From the NCBI GenBank assembly GCA_029260825.1, contig JAJDCM010000081.1:1-43035 (forward strand): a stretch of 43,035 bases of DNA, read 5' to 3'. The translations under genes and the position numbers were made by a program. Origin of the DNA: Planctomycetota bacterium. GTDB taxonomy: Bacteria > Planctomycetota > JACOTG01 > JAJDCM01. How positions within the stretch are numbered: the first letter of the stretch is position 1; every line of letters begins with the position of its first letter. This document shows, in pieces, positions 1 to 9,051 of this stretch. Under the pieces are notes generated by a model, which made no database searches, was not told where the DNA came from, and worked only from the letters and a program-made list of their open reading frames with translations.

Positions 1-132
1 TACCTCGAGAACCAGGAGCTGTTTCCGGACATCCTCGTCTACAACGAACCTCAGAGTGTTGCCGAGGGACGAGACACTCAGATCGAACGGGCAGTCGAGG
101 AATTGCTTCAGGAGTCATCTGCCAAGCAGTAA
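1..132 (+). CDS. C-terminal end of probable S41/tricorn-like peptidase (5' partial)
   Basis: Frame 1 is open from the window edge to a TAA stop and gives 43 residues. The tail contains PDILVYNEP followed by GRDTQIERAVEELLQ. This resembles the end of S41-family and tricorn-like peptidases, where a PDI-V-N-P stretch is followed by G-D-Q-A-V-LL. The catalytic region is outside the window, so the family call rests on this short motif only. The next gene on the same strand starts 44 bases downstream, so the two could be cotranscribed. Confidence 0.55.
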   Translation, partial: YLENQELFPDILVYNEPQSVAEGRDTQIERAVEELLQESSAKQ

Positions 133-176
133 GCATCGACGTGGCAAGGGAGAAAGGGGGCTCAGTGCCTGATTCA

Positions 177-3100
177 ATGACAACTTCGTTGTTTCGTGTT
201 GGATTGTGCCTCCTTTTTCTCGCGCCATGGTCGCCTCTTTCGCAAGCGCAGGAGCAGCCTCCTTCCGAGACGATTCAGAAGAGAATCGACGACGCCGGCA
301 AGAAAGTTCGGGATGTCGAAGCACTTCGCGGTCCCGATCACCCGGACGTTGCCTCAGAGCTTCTGGTTCTTGGACGGCTTCTTCATGGGAGTGGCGACTA
401 CGATGAGGCAGTCCTCGCCTATGAACGAGCCCTGATCATTCGAGAGGAATCCCTCGGTCCTGAAGACCTGGAAGTGGCTCAGTGCCTCAATAATCTGAGT
501 CTCTCGTTGATGCGGCTCGGTAAGCTCAAGCTGGCCCGTCCTCTTCTTGAGCGATCTCTGACGATCCGGGAGAAAGCTCTCGGCCCGGATCATCTCCATG
601 TGGGCTTGAGCTTGAACAATCTGGCAAGCCTTCTTGTCGATGCGGGATCTTCGCCCGAGGCGCTTCCTCTTCTTGAGAGGTCTCTCCGGATCTGGGAAAA
701 GAACCTCGGGCCCGAACATCTCGACACGGCGATTGTCATCAGCAATCTGGCGATGGCAAAGAAGAGGGAAGGTTTTTTTGAAGCCGCCCGGTCGCTCAGT
801 GAACGCACTCTGGCGATTCGGGAAAAGGTCCTTGGACCGGACCATCCTCTGGTCGCAGAGAGCCTTGAGAGCCTCGCCGACGTGCTGGAACGACAGGGAC
901 TCTTCGAATCGGCAATCCTCCTTCGCGAGCGCTCCCTCAAGATTCTTGAAGGAGCACTTGGTCCCGATCACCCGGCTGTCGCCGAGAGTTTGGAAGCCAT
1001 GGCTTTTGCGCTGAATGAGCAAGGGCTTGTCTCCGACTTACGTCCCGGGTTGGATCGAGCGCTTCTCATCTTTGAAAACGCACTTGGCCCCGAGCACCCG
1101 CGGGTGGCGAGGAGTCTTCAGAATCTGGGAGTCTTTCTCCTGACCGCCGGGCTGTATTCCGAGGCGCGGCCGTTTCTTGAGCGATCGATCGCGATCAATC
1201 AAGCCGCGTATGGCCCGGACGACCCGGAGGTCGCCGCGGGTCTGAATAGCCTTGCAAGCCTCCTTGAGAGGGAGGGACTTGCCTCGGAGGCCCGTCCTCT
1301 CTTTGAAAGATCAATCGAGATTTTTGAGAAAGCTCTCGGCCCGGATGACCCGGAGGTAGCGATGGTCTTGAACAACCTTGCCAGCCTCCTCGATGACCTT
1401 GGGCTTTTTTCCGAGGCGCATGCCATCTACAGGAGGGCTCTGGCGATCTGGGAAAAGGAATTCGGTTCAGAACATCAAAACGTTGCGCTTGCAGTTAACA
1501 ATCTTGCCGGAATCCTCGAGAGAGAAGGGAAAGATCTGGAGGCGCGAGCCTGCTACGAGAGGTCAATCGCAATCTGGGAGAAGACCCGTGGCAAAGATCA
1601 TCCCGATGTGGCAACCGGGCTGAACAACCTGGCTCTTCTCCTCGAAAGAGGAGGTTTTTTTGAAGAGGCTCGGTCGCTTTACGAAAGGGCTCTTACCATT
1701 CGTGAGAGGGCGCTGAGCCCGGATCATCCGGACATCGCGGTGTGCCTGAATAATCTGGCCGGTCTTCTTTATCGTCAGGGCCTGTTCGCCGAGGCTCATC
1801 CTCTTTTCAAGAGGGCGATTGCGATTCGTGCCAGGTCATTTGGTCCGAACCATTCCAATTTTTCTACGAGCCTGACGAACCTGGCGCTTCTCGAGGCCGA
1901 TATGGGAAATCGGGAGGAAGCGCGAAGGCTCGGGAAGAAGGCATTGGTAGCGCGCGAGGCCCAGTTTCAGGAAACTCTGTGGTCTCTTACCGAGAATGAA
2001 CGGCTGCTCTTCGAAGAACACCTCGAAGACAATATTGAAATGTATCTGGGAATCACAGGCCCATCCGGTGGAGAAAAGTCTTCAAGTTCTTCTCATGAGG
2101 TACTTTCTTCGCTTCTCAATTGGAGGGGCAGAGTAACGAGGAGCATTTTCTGGGGCTGGGGCGAGGGAGATCTTTCTGCCGAAGAGAAGGCCATCCTTCA
2201 AGATCTTCGCGCGAGCCAGGAAGAACTGTCGAATGCGTTCTATGCCCGAGACATTGCGAATCGGAAGGTGCACGGTGAAGAACTGCGGAGGTTGTGGAAA
2301 CGACGGAATGATGTCGAGCTCTCGTTTGCAAGGGCCCGAGGAGAACGCTCGGGGAAGAGCTCGAGAGAGAAGAGTGCGTCCTGGGAAAAGGGCGAGATGG
2401 CCGTCTCTCTTCTTGCGGCTCTTCCCCCGTCCTCGGTGGCGGTGAACTTCTTCGTGCACCGGGTCTATGAGACGGCGGTGAGACAAGGCAACGAGCCCTT
2501 GAAGAAGGGGGATTGGTCCTCTCCGCGAGTATCGGCATTTGTGATGCGACAAGGGAATGAGATCAAGCAATTCGATCTGGGAGAAGCATCGGTTCTCGAG
2601 GAGGCGACGAAGAGGTTTCTGGCCGAGATCGTGACGAAGAGGGGGCTTGGGAGGCCTGCGATGGGTGATGGGGCTCCTCCTACGTCGCCGGCAACGGATC
2701 GCCTGCGTGAACTCCTCTGGGATCCTCTTCGAGAGTCTCTGGGTGATTGTGAGATCGCGATCATTTCTCCAGATACATTCCTTGGAACTCTTCCCTTCGG
2801 CACGATTCAGGAAAAGGACGGTAGTTTTCTCATCGAGCATCGCTCCTTCGTCTATCTCCAGGACTTGATGAGTTTGATTCCGAAGAAGCCTTCCAGGGTC
2901 GTTCCTGTTCCTCGGCTCTTGATTACAGGAGGAATCAAGTACGGACGACGTGGGGAGCTCTCTCCTCAGGCGTCCGGAGAAAACCGAGGAGGTTTGCCAC
3001 CACGTTGGAGTCGCCTTTCGTCAACGGGCCGGGAAGCAGATGCCATTGCGGGCCTATTCGAAGAGATGATCAACGACGACGCCGCGGAGTGCACCCTTCT

Positions 3101-3716
3101 TCTTGGCGAGAAGGCCACGGAGGAGGAGGTGAAAACCGGGCTTTCCCGCCACACGCACATTCACCTTGCGACTCACGGCTACTTCCAGTCTCGTGGTTTG
3201 CCGCCGGAGTGGAAGGCTTCAGGAAAAGACTCGGTTGAACGGGCCAGGGATTCTCTTGATGAAGCCGAAATGACGATTGCTCGTTTCTTTCCCGACCTTC
3301 TATCGGGCCTTGTGTTCGCGGGTGCGAACGCCGAACCAGTGCCGGGAAGAGATAACGGACTCCTCACTTCGGAGGAGGTCAAGTATCTTGATCTATCCGG
3401 ATGTGAGTTGGTCGTTCTCTCTGCCTGTGAAACAGGTTTGGGAAGGCAAAAAGGTGGGGAAGGAATGATGGGGTTGCGCCGTAGTTTCCGACAGGCCGGT
3501 GCAAGAACGGTGATCAGTTCACTCTGGCAAGTGCGAGACGATAGCACTCAGGAACTCATGGAGCGCTTCTATGAGAATCTCTGGCTGAAGAAGATGGGCA
3601 AACTAGAGGCGCTTCGCAAGGCCCAGCTCTGGATGCTGGCGAGAAATCGTAAGGAGGACGGGGAGGCGCTGCCCTCGACCTGGGGGGCGTTTGTGCTTGA
3701 CGGGGACCGGGATTAG
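177..3716 (+). CDS. Exported TPR-CHAT protein (caspase-like peptidase)
   Basis: The protein has about 1,179 residues. I chose the ATG at 177, not the upstream GTG at 141, because a purine-rich AAGGGGG lies about 15 bases before it and the ATG directly opens a signal peptide (hydrophobic VGLCLLFLAPW, then SQAQ). Residues about 50-600 hold 13 kinesin-light-chain-type TPR repeats with a strict 42-residue period, each marked by a variant of LGPDHPDVA. The C-terminal 400 residues form a CHAT domain. The catalytic histidine is in HLATHGYF (near residue 995) and the cysteine in VVLSACETGLG (near 1080). CHAT proteins are clan CD cysteine peptidases related to caspases and separase. The signal peptide predicts that this one acts outside the cytoplasm. 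The TPR array presumably binds a partner or substrate, which is unknown. Confidence 0.9.
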   Translation: MTTSLFRVGLCLLFLAPWSPLSQAQEQPPSETIQKRIDDAGKKVRDVEALRGPDHPDVASELLVLGRLLHGSGDYDEAVLAYERALIIREESLGPEDLEVAQCLNNLSLSLMRLGKLKLARPLLERSLTIREKALGPDHLHVGLSLNNLASLLVDAGSSPEALPLLERSLRIWEKNLGPEHLDTAIVISNLAMAKKREGFFEAARSLSERTLAIREKVLGPDHPLVAESLESLADVLERQGLFESAILLRERSLKILEGALGPDHPAVAESLEAMAFALNEQGLVSDLRPGLDRALLIFENALGPEHPRVARSLQNLGVFLLTAGLYSEARPFLERSIAINQAAYGPDDPEVAAGLNSLASLLEREGLASEARPLFERSIEIFEKALGPDDPEVAMVLNNLASLLDDLGLFSEAHAIYRRALAIWEKEFGSEHQNVALAVNNLAGILEREGKDLEARACYERSIAIWEKTRGKDHPDVATGLNNLALLLERGGFFEEARSLYERALTIRERALSPDHPDIAVCLNNLAGLLYRQGLFAEAHPLFKRAIAIRARSFGPNHSNFSTSLTNLALLEADMGNREEARRLGKKALVAREAQFQETLWSLTENERLLFEEHLEDNIEMYLGITGPSGGEKSSSSSHEVLSSLLNWRGRVTRSIFWGWGEGDLSAEEKAILQDLRASQEELSNAFYARDIANRKVHGEELRRLWKRRNDVELSFARARGERSGKSSREKSASWEKGEMAVSLLAALPPSSVAVNFFVHRVYETAVRQGNEPLKKGDWSSPRVSAFVMRQGNEIKQFDLGEASVLEEATKRFLAEIVTKRGLGRPAMGDGAPPTSPATDRLRELLWDPLRESLGDCEIAIISPDTFLGTLPFGTIQEKDGSFLIEHRSFVYLQDLMSLIPKKPSRVVPVPRLLITGGIKYGRRGELSPQASGENRGGLPPRWSRLSSTGREADAIAGLFEEMINDDAAECTLLLGEKATEEEVKTGLSRHTHIHLATHGYFQSRGLPPEWKASGKDSVERARDSLDEAEMTIARFFPDLLSGLVFAGANAEPVPGRDNGLLTSEEVKYLDLSGCELVVLSACETGLGRQKGGEGMMGLRRSFRQAGARTVISSLWQVRDDSTQELMERFYENLWLKKMGKLEALRKAQLWMLARNRKEDGEALPSTWGAFVLDGDRD

Positions 3717-4000
3717 GAACAAAGGCGGGTGGGTTCTTTTTCGATTTCTTGTTTTTCGGGCGCTTCACGATTTCGTGTGGGTAGCTAACCGATCACGAGG
3801 CATCTCGAGATTCGAACACAAAGAAAAATGGGAATGATCCCTGGAATTGAGTCTTTGGACAACTCTCAACGCGGACCGTCTTATGTCTTATGGCCTTCCT
3901 CCCTTTGGGCTTTCTCATGGGCGTTTCGGCCCACACGAAAGTCGGAAGACCCTTTTTTCGGAAGATTCCGAGGGACTCGACGTCCAAGCTGAACCATGCA

Positions 4001-4045
4001 GTAGATGAAGAGGCAGTAGATGAAGAGGCTGTAGATGGAGAGCAG
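4001..4045 (+). repeat. Three tandem 15-base units in a 5' leader
   Basis: The units are GTAGATGAAGAGGCA, GTAGATGAAGAGGCT and GTAGATGGAGAGCAG. The first two differ at one base and the third has diverged further. The array ends 34 bases before the ATG at 4080. It is probably slippage-generated DNA in the leader. It could instead code for an acidic AVDEE repeat if an upstream frame were translated, for which I see no support. Confidence 0.8.
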
Positions 4046-4066
4046 CAGTTCGGGATCGAGAAAAAC

Positions 4067-4072
4067 AGGAGA
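4067..4072 (+). promoter_or_regulatory. Ribosome binding site that sets the start at 4080
   Basis: AGGAGA lies seven bases before the ATG at 4080. The in-frame ATG at 4035 has no comparable site and falls inside the tandem repeat, so 4080 is preferred. Confidence 0.75.
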
Positions 4073-4079
4073 CCTTGCC

Positions 4080-5354
4080 ATGGGATCGTCGGATTTGCGT
4101 GAACCCGCAGGAATTACGGACAGGGACTCCAGTGGTGAGGCCGATCAACCCCCCTCCCGATCTAGCCGGTTCTTTCGGAATCGCTGGGGTCGATTGGCAC
4201 TGAGCCTCATGGTCTCCGGAATGATTCTCATCCTGCTGACGGGAGGGGCAACCTGGTGGGGGATGGAGTCACTCACCTCTCAGAATCGGAGCAAATGTGA
4301 TCGCTTCTTTGCAGAGCTCGGTGTTGCCGGGGTGGATGAGGCCTTTGACCGGTTCCTTGTTGACTCGAGGCTCATCAGGTTGGTCGAGGGACTTGAGAAA
4401 GACGTCGTTTCGGGGTGGAGAAAGAGCAATTTTGAAGGAGAAGTACTGCCGGATCACGTGAAGTCGGAACGAGACGGAAAGCTCGACGACATCCATGAGG
4501 TCCTCCTTCTTCCTCCCTCTCTCGTCTCCCGGCCCGAGGACTCTGACGGCCAGCGCACCATGGCGATCATCAAAGAGCTCTATCTCATCTTTGTTCTCAG
4601 GGAGTCGGCCGAGGATTTTGCCGAAGCTGGGTTCTACGACAAAGCTGGGGAACGGATTGAGGATTTGCTCCAGGTGATTGCTCCTCGCCTGGGTGATGGA
4701 ATCACCTCGTTCCGCCGAACTCTTCGTCACTACGAACAGCTTGTGGAGAGTGTGTCTCCATGGATTCAGAATCTCCCGGACGAAAACCTGGAACGTATTC
4801 ACGAAGCCTGGAACAATTTTGACCCGGACCGATCCATGGAAGAGAGTCTCCGTTCCACTGCAGTTCGCTATATCAAGTACTTCGAGGCACCGAAGATTGC
4901 GCCGAGTGAGAGTTCTTCGTTATCCCAAGCTCTCTTGAGAATTCCCATGCAGGTCGTGAATACCCTCGAGGAATCGCTCTTTCTTGACTGTCTTTTGCCG
5001 GCGGCGGGAGACGTTTCTTTGGTCTACAACCCGCGTCCCCAAGACATCGATCCTGCCGGTATTTCTGGTGCTTATCTTCGTACCCTTCGCTTGCTTGGAG
5101 ATCGGCGAAAGTTCTATCCATACGTTCCCTACTCTTTCAATGATCCTGTTGCGCCGGAGGAAGGAAGGGCCATGCACGCGTTGTTTGACGAGGTGATGCG
5201 ACAGGAGCGTTCACGGCGGAAGATCGGAGCATTCCAGAGAGTTGGTGTTTCGTCCAGTTTGGCAGGTGTGCGTGTCGTTGCAACCGAAGACGAGGTCACA
5301 TTCTCGGTGCCAACCAACAAACCCGGGCCGATCACGTTGCGTTTCCAGCTTTGA
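4080..5354 (+). CDS. Single-pass membrane protein of unknown function
   Basis: The protein has 424 residues and no family that I recognise. A hydrophilic N-terminus ends in a basic patch (RSSRFFRNRWGR), followed by one transmembrane helix at about residues 39-60 and an ectodomain of about 360 residues. By the positive-inside rule the N-terminus is cytoplasmic and the large domain extracytoplasmic. The ectodomain is rich in charged helices in its first two-thirds, and the last 40 residues look like beta strands. It lies downstream of the exported CHAT protein on the same strand, so the two are predicted to share a compartment. A functional link is only a guess. Confidence 0.75.
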   Translation: MGSSDLREPAGITDRDSSGEADQPPSRSSRFFRNRWGRLALSLMVSGMILILLTGGATWWGMESLTSQNRSKCDRFFAELGVAGVDEAFDRFLVDSRLIRLVEGLEKDVVSGWRKSNFEGEVLPDHVKSERDGKLDDIHEVLLLPPSLVSRPEDSDGQRTMAIIKELYLIFVLRESAEDFAEAGFYDKAGERIEDLLQVIAPRLGDGITSFRRTLRHYEQLVESVSPWIQNLPDENLERIHEAWNNFDPDRSMEESLRSTAVRYIKYFEAPKIAPSESSSLSQALLRIPMQVVNTLEESLFLDCLLPAAGDVSLVYNPRPQDIDPAGISGAYLRTLRLLGDRRKFYPYVPYSFNDPVAPEEGRAMHALFDEVMRQERSRRKIGAFQRVGVSSSLAGVRVVATEDEVTFSVPTNKPGPITLRFQL

Positions 5355-5409
5355 AGTCAGGGTTGACTCACTGGCCGAGGTGGCTCTTTCGGGCGAAGCG
5401 GGTGGTTTC

Positions 5410-7578
5410 TCATCTGAATCCTTGAATCATGATGATGTCACTGTCTCGCCGATCGATCCGGGCAAAAAGAAGGGTGTTGCCATCAGGAGACAAAGTGAGA
5501 CCAAGTCCACCCAGTTGATCTTGTCCGCGGTCGAGAGCGAGGTGGGTGTTCTTGCCGGAGGCGATGTCGTGAAAAATCAATTGAAGGGTCGATGGGTTTC
5601 CATCGGACGCAAAGGTCAGGATGCCAGCTTCAAAAACGTCGTATCCGAAATCTGCTCGAATCCCTGGCGTTGAGGTTTCGTCCCTCATCGGGAGTTCATT
5701 GTCCAGGTGAAGATCGAAGATGCCTAAACGATGAGGTTTGCAGAAATAGATGGAGCGTCCATCCCACGACTCTTTCCCGTTGATCGCTCCTTCCCGGGTC
5801 AGCATCGAGGCGTTTTTCCCGTCCAGGTTCATGCGCCAGAGTTGCCAATCTCCCGACTGATCCGAGACAAACAACAACGATTGTCCGTCCCGTGAGAATT
5901 GCGGATTGGTTTCATTGGCTGGGCTTTGAGTCAGTCTCGTGTTGTTGATGATCGCATCGGTAGGGGCAAGAGTCATCAGGGAAAGATCGGAGCGACCGTT
6001 CTGATCCCTGTGCTCGATTGCCAGATGCTTTCCGTCCGGCGACCAATCAAAACTTCTTATCTTGAGTTCGTCGGAGGTGGTAATTCGACGGGATTCCTTC
6101 CCTTCGCTATCCGCAAGCCAGATTCCCAGGTGGCTTCCACGGTCGGAGAGAAACGCAATTCGTTCTCCGTGCGGTCCAAACTTCGGCATCCAATCCCATC
6201 GTGTTGACTTGATCAAGCATTCGGGGCGGCTCCAGTTTTCCCCATCGTTTTGAGTGCGCCAGATGTTGATTTCGAATCGGCTTCTTTCGAACACGAGTCG
6301 CTGGTCATCGAGGGCAAGCATGGGATCACACCCGTAGTCTCCGAAGGAAATGATGGGGTGCGCCTTGCCGCCTCCAGCATTCATCCGCCACAAGCGGGGG
6401 TGTCCGTCACGCCGGGAGGAGTAGATGACTTCGTTTCCGTTGACCATCCATTCGATGCCCGTAATCGATGTACGGTCAAAGGTGAGCTGGGTCTCTTTTC
6501 CTGGGTGTTTGATTCGCATCGTGAAGAGGTCTTCGATGCCGATCGTTTCTGCCCGGGCGAAGACGATTTGTTGACCGTCTGGCGAAACGGCGAGATCCCG
6601 ATCTCCAAAGTAATGGGAGGGAGGGCTGGTGAGCTGTGTTCTTTCCCGGGAGAGTAAGTCGAGCTCGAACACCGAAAACGGTTCGGTTCGGGATGGGCGA
6701 TCGACGAAAAGAAGGGAGTTCCCGCCCGGAGAAAAGATGAGGTCGCAGATGTTGCCCGAGATGGTCGGGCTCACTTCTTGTGCCAGCCCTCCTCGGGAAG
6801 GGACGACAAAGAGCCCGCAGTCCGCAGTGCCTCCGCGGACAAAGGCGATCCATGTGCCGTCCGCCGACCAGCAGGGGTTTTTATCTTCTGCAGGATGGGT
6901 GGTCAGACGCCGTACGGCCTCGGTGCCGAGGTCTTTTATGTAAATATCGTAGTTGTCTCCGGACTCGCCGCTCCAGGAGAAAGCCAAGGAGTGTCCGTCG
7001 GGAGAGAGGGAAGGGTCGAGTTCTGAGCCGTGAAGGCTCGTCAGGGAGACCTCGCGGAATTCTGCAGGAGGAAGCGAGTGGAGCAGCCTGTTTCCGGCGT
7101 ATCCCGCAGCGGCTAGGAGGACGATGCCGATCGACAGCACGAGAAGCCCTGGAACTCGCCGCGACCGGCCCACCCTGACCAACCCATCGCGGGCGACGGT
7201 GGGTTCGGAATCGGTGGTCTCAAAAGGGGGAAACTCTTCGGCGAATGGAGCTGATTCTTCCCACGGACGAGTCCTGGGGATGAGTCGATATCCTCTTTTT
7301 CGAATCGTTTCGACAAACGACGGCGTTCGAGGGTCGTCGCCAAGAGCTTTTCGCAGCTCTGATATGCAGCGAGACAACACGTGATCCGTTACGCAGACTC
7401 CGCCCCAGACCTCCTCGATCAGCTCCTCTCTCGAAACGACCTCGCCTTTTCGTTTGGCCAGGAAGAGAAGAACTTCCATGACTTTGGGCTCCACCTGAAC
7501 GGTAGTTTCCCCGTCGCGCAGGCGATTCTCGCGGGGAAGAACCGTATATCGTCCAAGATGGAAGGGATTGCTCATCAT
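5410..7578 (-). CDS. Winged-helix, transmembrane, PD40 beta-propeller regulator
   Basis: The protein has 722 residues and starts at one of two adjacent ATG codons. Residues about 8-101 form an OmpR/ToxR-type winged helix (VEPKVMEVLLFLAKRKGEVV, then SRCISELRKALGDD and the wing RKRGYRLIPR). A low-complexity linker leads to a transmembrane helix at about 144-161. The rest is a TolB/WD40-like propeller with about nine PD40 signatures, such as LSPDGHSLAFSW, VSPDGQQIVFAR and FSRDGQSLLFVSD. The architecture resembles CadC/ToxR one-component regulators: DNA binding in the cytoplasm and a sensor outside. Its ligand and targets are unknown. It ends convergently with the gene at 4080 and is divergent from the hydrolase at 7762. 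Confidence 0.9.
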   Translation of the reverse strand: MMSNPFHLGRYTVLPRENRLRDGETTVQVEPKVMEVLLFLAKRKGEVVSREELIEEVWGGVCVTDHVLSRCISELRKALGDDPRTPSFVETIRKRGYRLIPRTRPWEESAPFAEEFPPFETTDSEPTVARDGLVRVGRSRRVPGLLVLSIGIVLLAAAGYAGNRLLHSLPPAEFREVSLTSLHGSELDPSLSPDGHSLAFSWSGESGDNYDIYIKDLGTEAVRRLTTHPAEDKNPCWSADGTWIAFVRGGTADCGLFVVPSRGGLAQEVSPTISGNICDLIFSPGGNSLLFVDRPSRTEPFSVFELDLLSRERTQLTSPPSHYFGDRDLAVSPDGQQIVFARAETIGIEDLFTMRIKHPGKETQLTFDRTSITGIEWMVNGNEVIYSSRRDGHPRLWRMNAGGGKAHPIISFGDYGCDPMLALDDQRLVFERSRFEINIWRTQNDGENWSRPECLIKSTRWDWMPKFGPHGERIAFLSDRGSHLGIWLADSEGKESRRITTSDELKIRSFDWSPDGKHLAIEHRDQNGRSDLSLMTLAPTDAIINNTRLTQSPANETNPQFSRDGQSLLFVSDQSGDWQLWRMNLDGKNASMLTREGAINGKESWDGRSIYFCKPHRLGIFDLHLDNELPMRDETSTPGIRADFGYDVFEAGILTFASDGNPSTLQLIFHDIASGKNTHLALDRGQDQLGGLGLTLSPDGNTLLFARIDRRDSDIIMIQGFR

Positions 7579-7761
7579 CCGTTCATTCTACATCTCTAGA
7601 TCTTTCAGGGACTTGTGTGTCCTTACGAAAACCTCAGGAAAACATGAGAGGGTTCGTCGCAAAGCCAGATGAACCAGGGTCGTATGCTCCAAAAAGCGCC
7701 CGACATGATGCCGAGTCGGGAGGTGGCAAACTTTTGAGGATGAGCAACAGGGAGATCACGC

Positions 7762-8946
7762 ATGAGTGTCAGGGGTTTCTTTCACGGGAGTATTTCGGGT
7801 GGTGTCATCAGGATCGGTCTTTTCCTGATTGCAGGAACGATTGGCGAGGCCGGGCTTGCCCAGGATCTACCGAAGTCCGGGGAGAACCAGTCGGCGAGGA
7901 GGGATCCAGCGGAGCTTGTCGTCGAAGAAGAAACGACGCCGGGTGTCGAAGAGGCTCGTGGGTTTTGCCGTGAGCTCATGAAGCGGCTCGGTCTGCCAGG
8001 GCTTTCTGCATCGGTTGCGGTGGGAGGGGAATTGGTATTTTCCGAAGGCTTTGGTCTTGCTGATCTGGAGAATCCGACGGAGGTGAGCCGGGTTTCGCGC
8101 TTTCGTATCGGGAGTCTTTCAAAGCTGGTCACGATCGGAGCGGTAGGTCGTCTCGTGGACGAAGGAAAGCTTGATCTTGATGCACCTGTTCAGGACTACG
8201 TCCCGTATTTTCCGGAGAAGAAGTGGAAGTTGACCACTCGCCAGCTCTGCTCTCATACCGCGGGTATCCGTCACTATGGGCCCAACGATGGGCTCGAGTC
8301 GAACAAGCGGTTTGAAACCGTTCAGGAGGGGGTTGGCATTTTTGCCGATGACCCGCTCAAGTTTGAACCGGGCACCTCTTATTCCTACTCAAGCTATGGC
8401 TACAACCTGGTGAGTGCGGTGATCGAAGGGGCAAGTGGAATGACGTTTCTTGATTACCTCGACAAGGCCGTGTTGAAGCCGCTCTCGATGACCTCCACCA
8501 CTGCCGATGACAACCGATTGATCATCGAGAATCGAGCGGGTTTCTATCACGTGAATCCGGATGGCTCGGTGGTCAATTCACCCTATGTTGACAGCAGCTA
8601 CAAATGGGCTGGGGGCGGTATGCTCTCCACGTCCGAGGATCTTGTTCGGTTGGGGTTAGCTCATTTGAAGCCCGGCTTCTTGGCCAAGAAAACACTCGAT
8701 GAGGTCTTTTCGCCCCAGGAAGCCGCGGCCACCGGCGATTTCAAGGTAGGGCTGGGGTGGAGACTTGCCCGGGATGAGGAGGGGCGAACCATGATTCACC
8801 ACGGGGGGGCCATCGCCGGGGGGCGCGCGTACATACTTGCCTATCCGGAACACGGGGTCGTTGCCGTCCTCCTGACGAATACCTTTACCCGGTTTGGGCG
8901 GGCCGAGGCTCAGGACCTTGTACGGGGGTTCATGGTGGCGGATTAG
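7762..8946 (+). CDS. Exported serine hydrolase, beta-lactamase/S12 family
   Basis: The protein has 394 residues. The start is supported by GGGAG ten bases upstream and a hydrophobic leader ending near GLAQ. The family motifs are present: SxxK as SLSK (Ser118 to Lys121), a YSSYGYN segment at the position of the second motif, and HHGG in place of KTG. The context FRIGSLSKL and the segment NLVSAVIEGASG resemble LACTB-like and class C beta-lactamase-like hydrolases. These enzymes cleave peptide or ester bonds and often are not true beta-lactamases. The substrate cannot be read from the sequence. The 183 bases upstream form a divergent promoter region shared with the winged-helix/propeller gene. 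Confidence 0.88.
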   Translation: MSVRGFFHGSISGGVIRIGLFLIAGTIGEAGLAQDLPKSGENQSARRDPAELVVEEETTPGVEEARGFCRELMKRLGLPGLSASVAVGGELVFSEGFGLADLENPTEVSRVSRFRIGSLSKLVTIGAVGRLVDEGKLDLDAPVQDYVPYFPEKKWKLTTRQLCSHTAGIRHYGPNDGLESNKRFETVQEGVGIFADDPLKFEPGTSYSYSSYGYNLVSAVIEGASGMTFLDYLDKAVLKPLSMTSTTADDNRLIIENRAGFYHVNPDGSVVNSPYVDSSYKWAGGGMLSTSEDLVRLGLAHLKPGFLAKKTLDEVFSPQEAAATGDFKVGLGWRLARDEEGRTMIHHGGAIAGGRAYILAYPEHGVVAVLLTNTFTRFGRAEAQDLVRGFMVAD

Positions 8947-9051
8947 TCTGGAGACGGATCAGCACTCACGGACGATCTTGACGGGCCCATCGGGGTCGCT
9001 TCAATTCGTTTTTTGTGTTGGAGTTCTTTTACCTGTCCGGAGAATGGGGGA

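Larger units (their letters stand above)
3717..4079. other. Intergenic region, 363 bases
   Basis: This lies between the TPR-CHAT gene and the next rightward gene. It holds a triplicated 15-base unit (4001-4045) and a ribosome binding site at 4067-4072. I see no convincing hairpin terminator after the stop at 3716. A 70-codon frame (3890-4102) crosses the repeat but overlaps the better-supported start at 4080, and I do not call it a gene. Confidence 0.6.

Noticed and set aside
2082..2840. Leftward 252-codon open frame
   Set aside because: It lies wholly inside the TPR-CHAT gene on the other strand and is very rich in Arg/Pro, as expected for a shadow frame.
3890..4102. 70-codon frame across the 15-base repeats
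   Set aside because: It overlaps the well-supported start at 4080, lacks a clear ribosome binding site and has no homology that I recognise.
1..5354. An anti-phage CHAT defence island
   Set aside because: The CHAT protein is exported and no nuclease, reverse transcriptase, gasdermin or other defence partner is nearby.
7762..8946. Calling this a beta-lactamase resistance gene
   Set aside because: The motifs fit the broad S12 serine-hydrolase family with HHGG instead of KTG. Antibiotic hydrolysis cannot be read from them.
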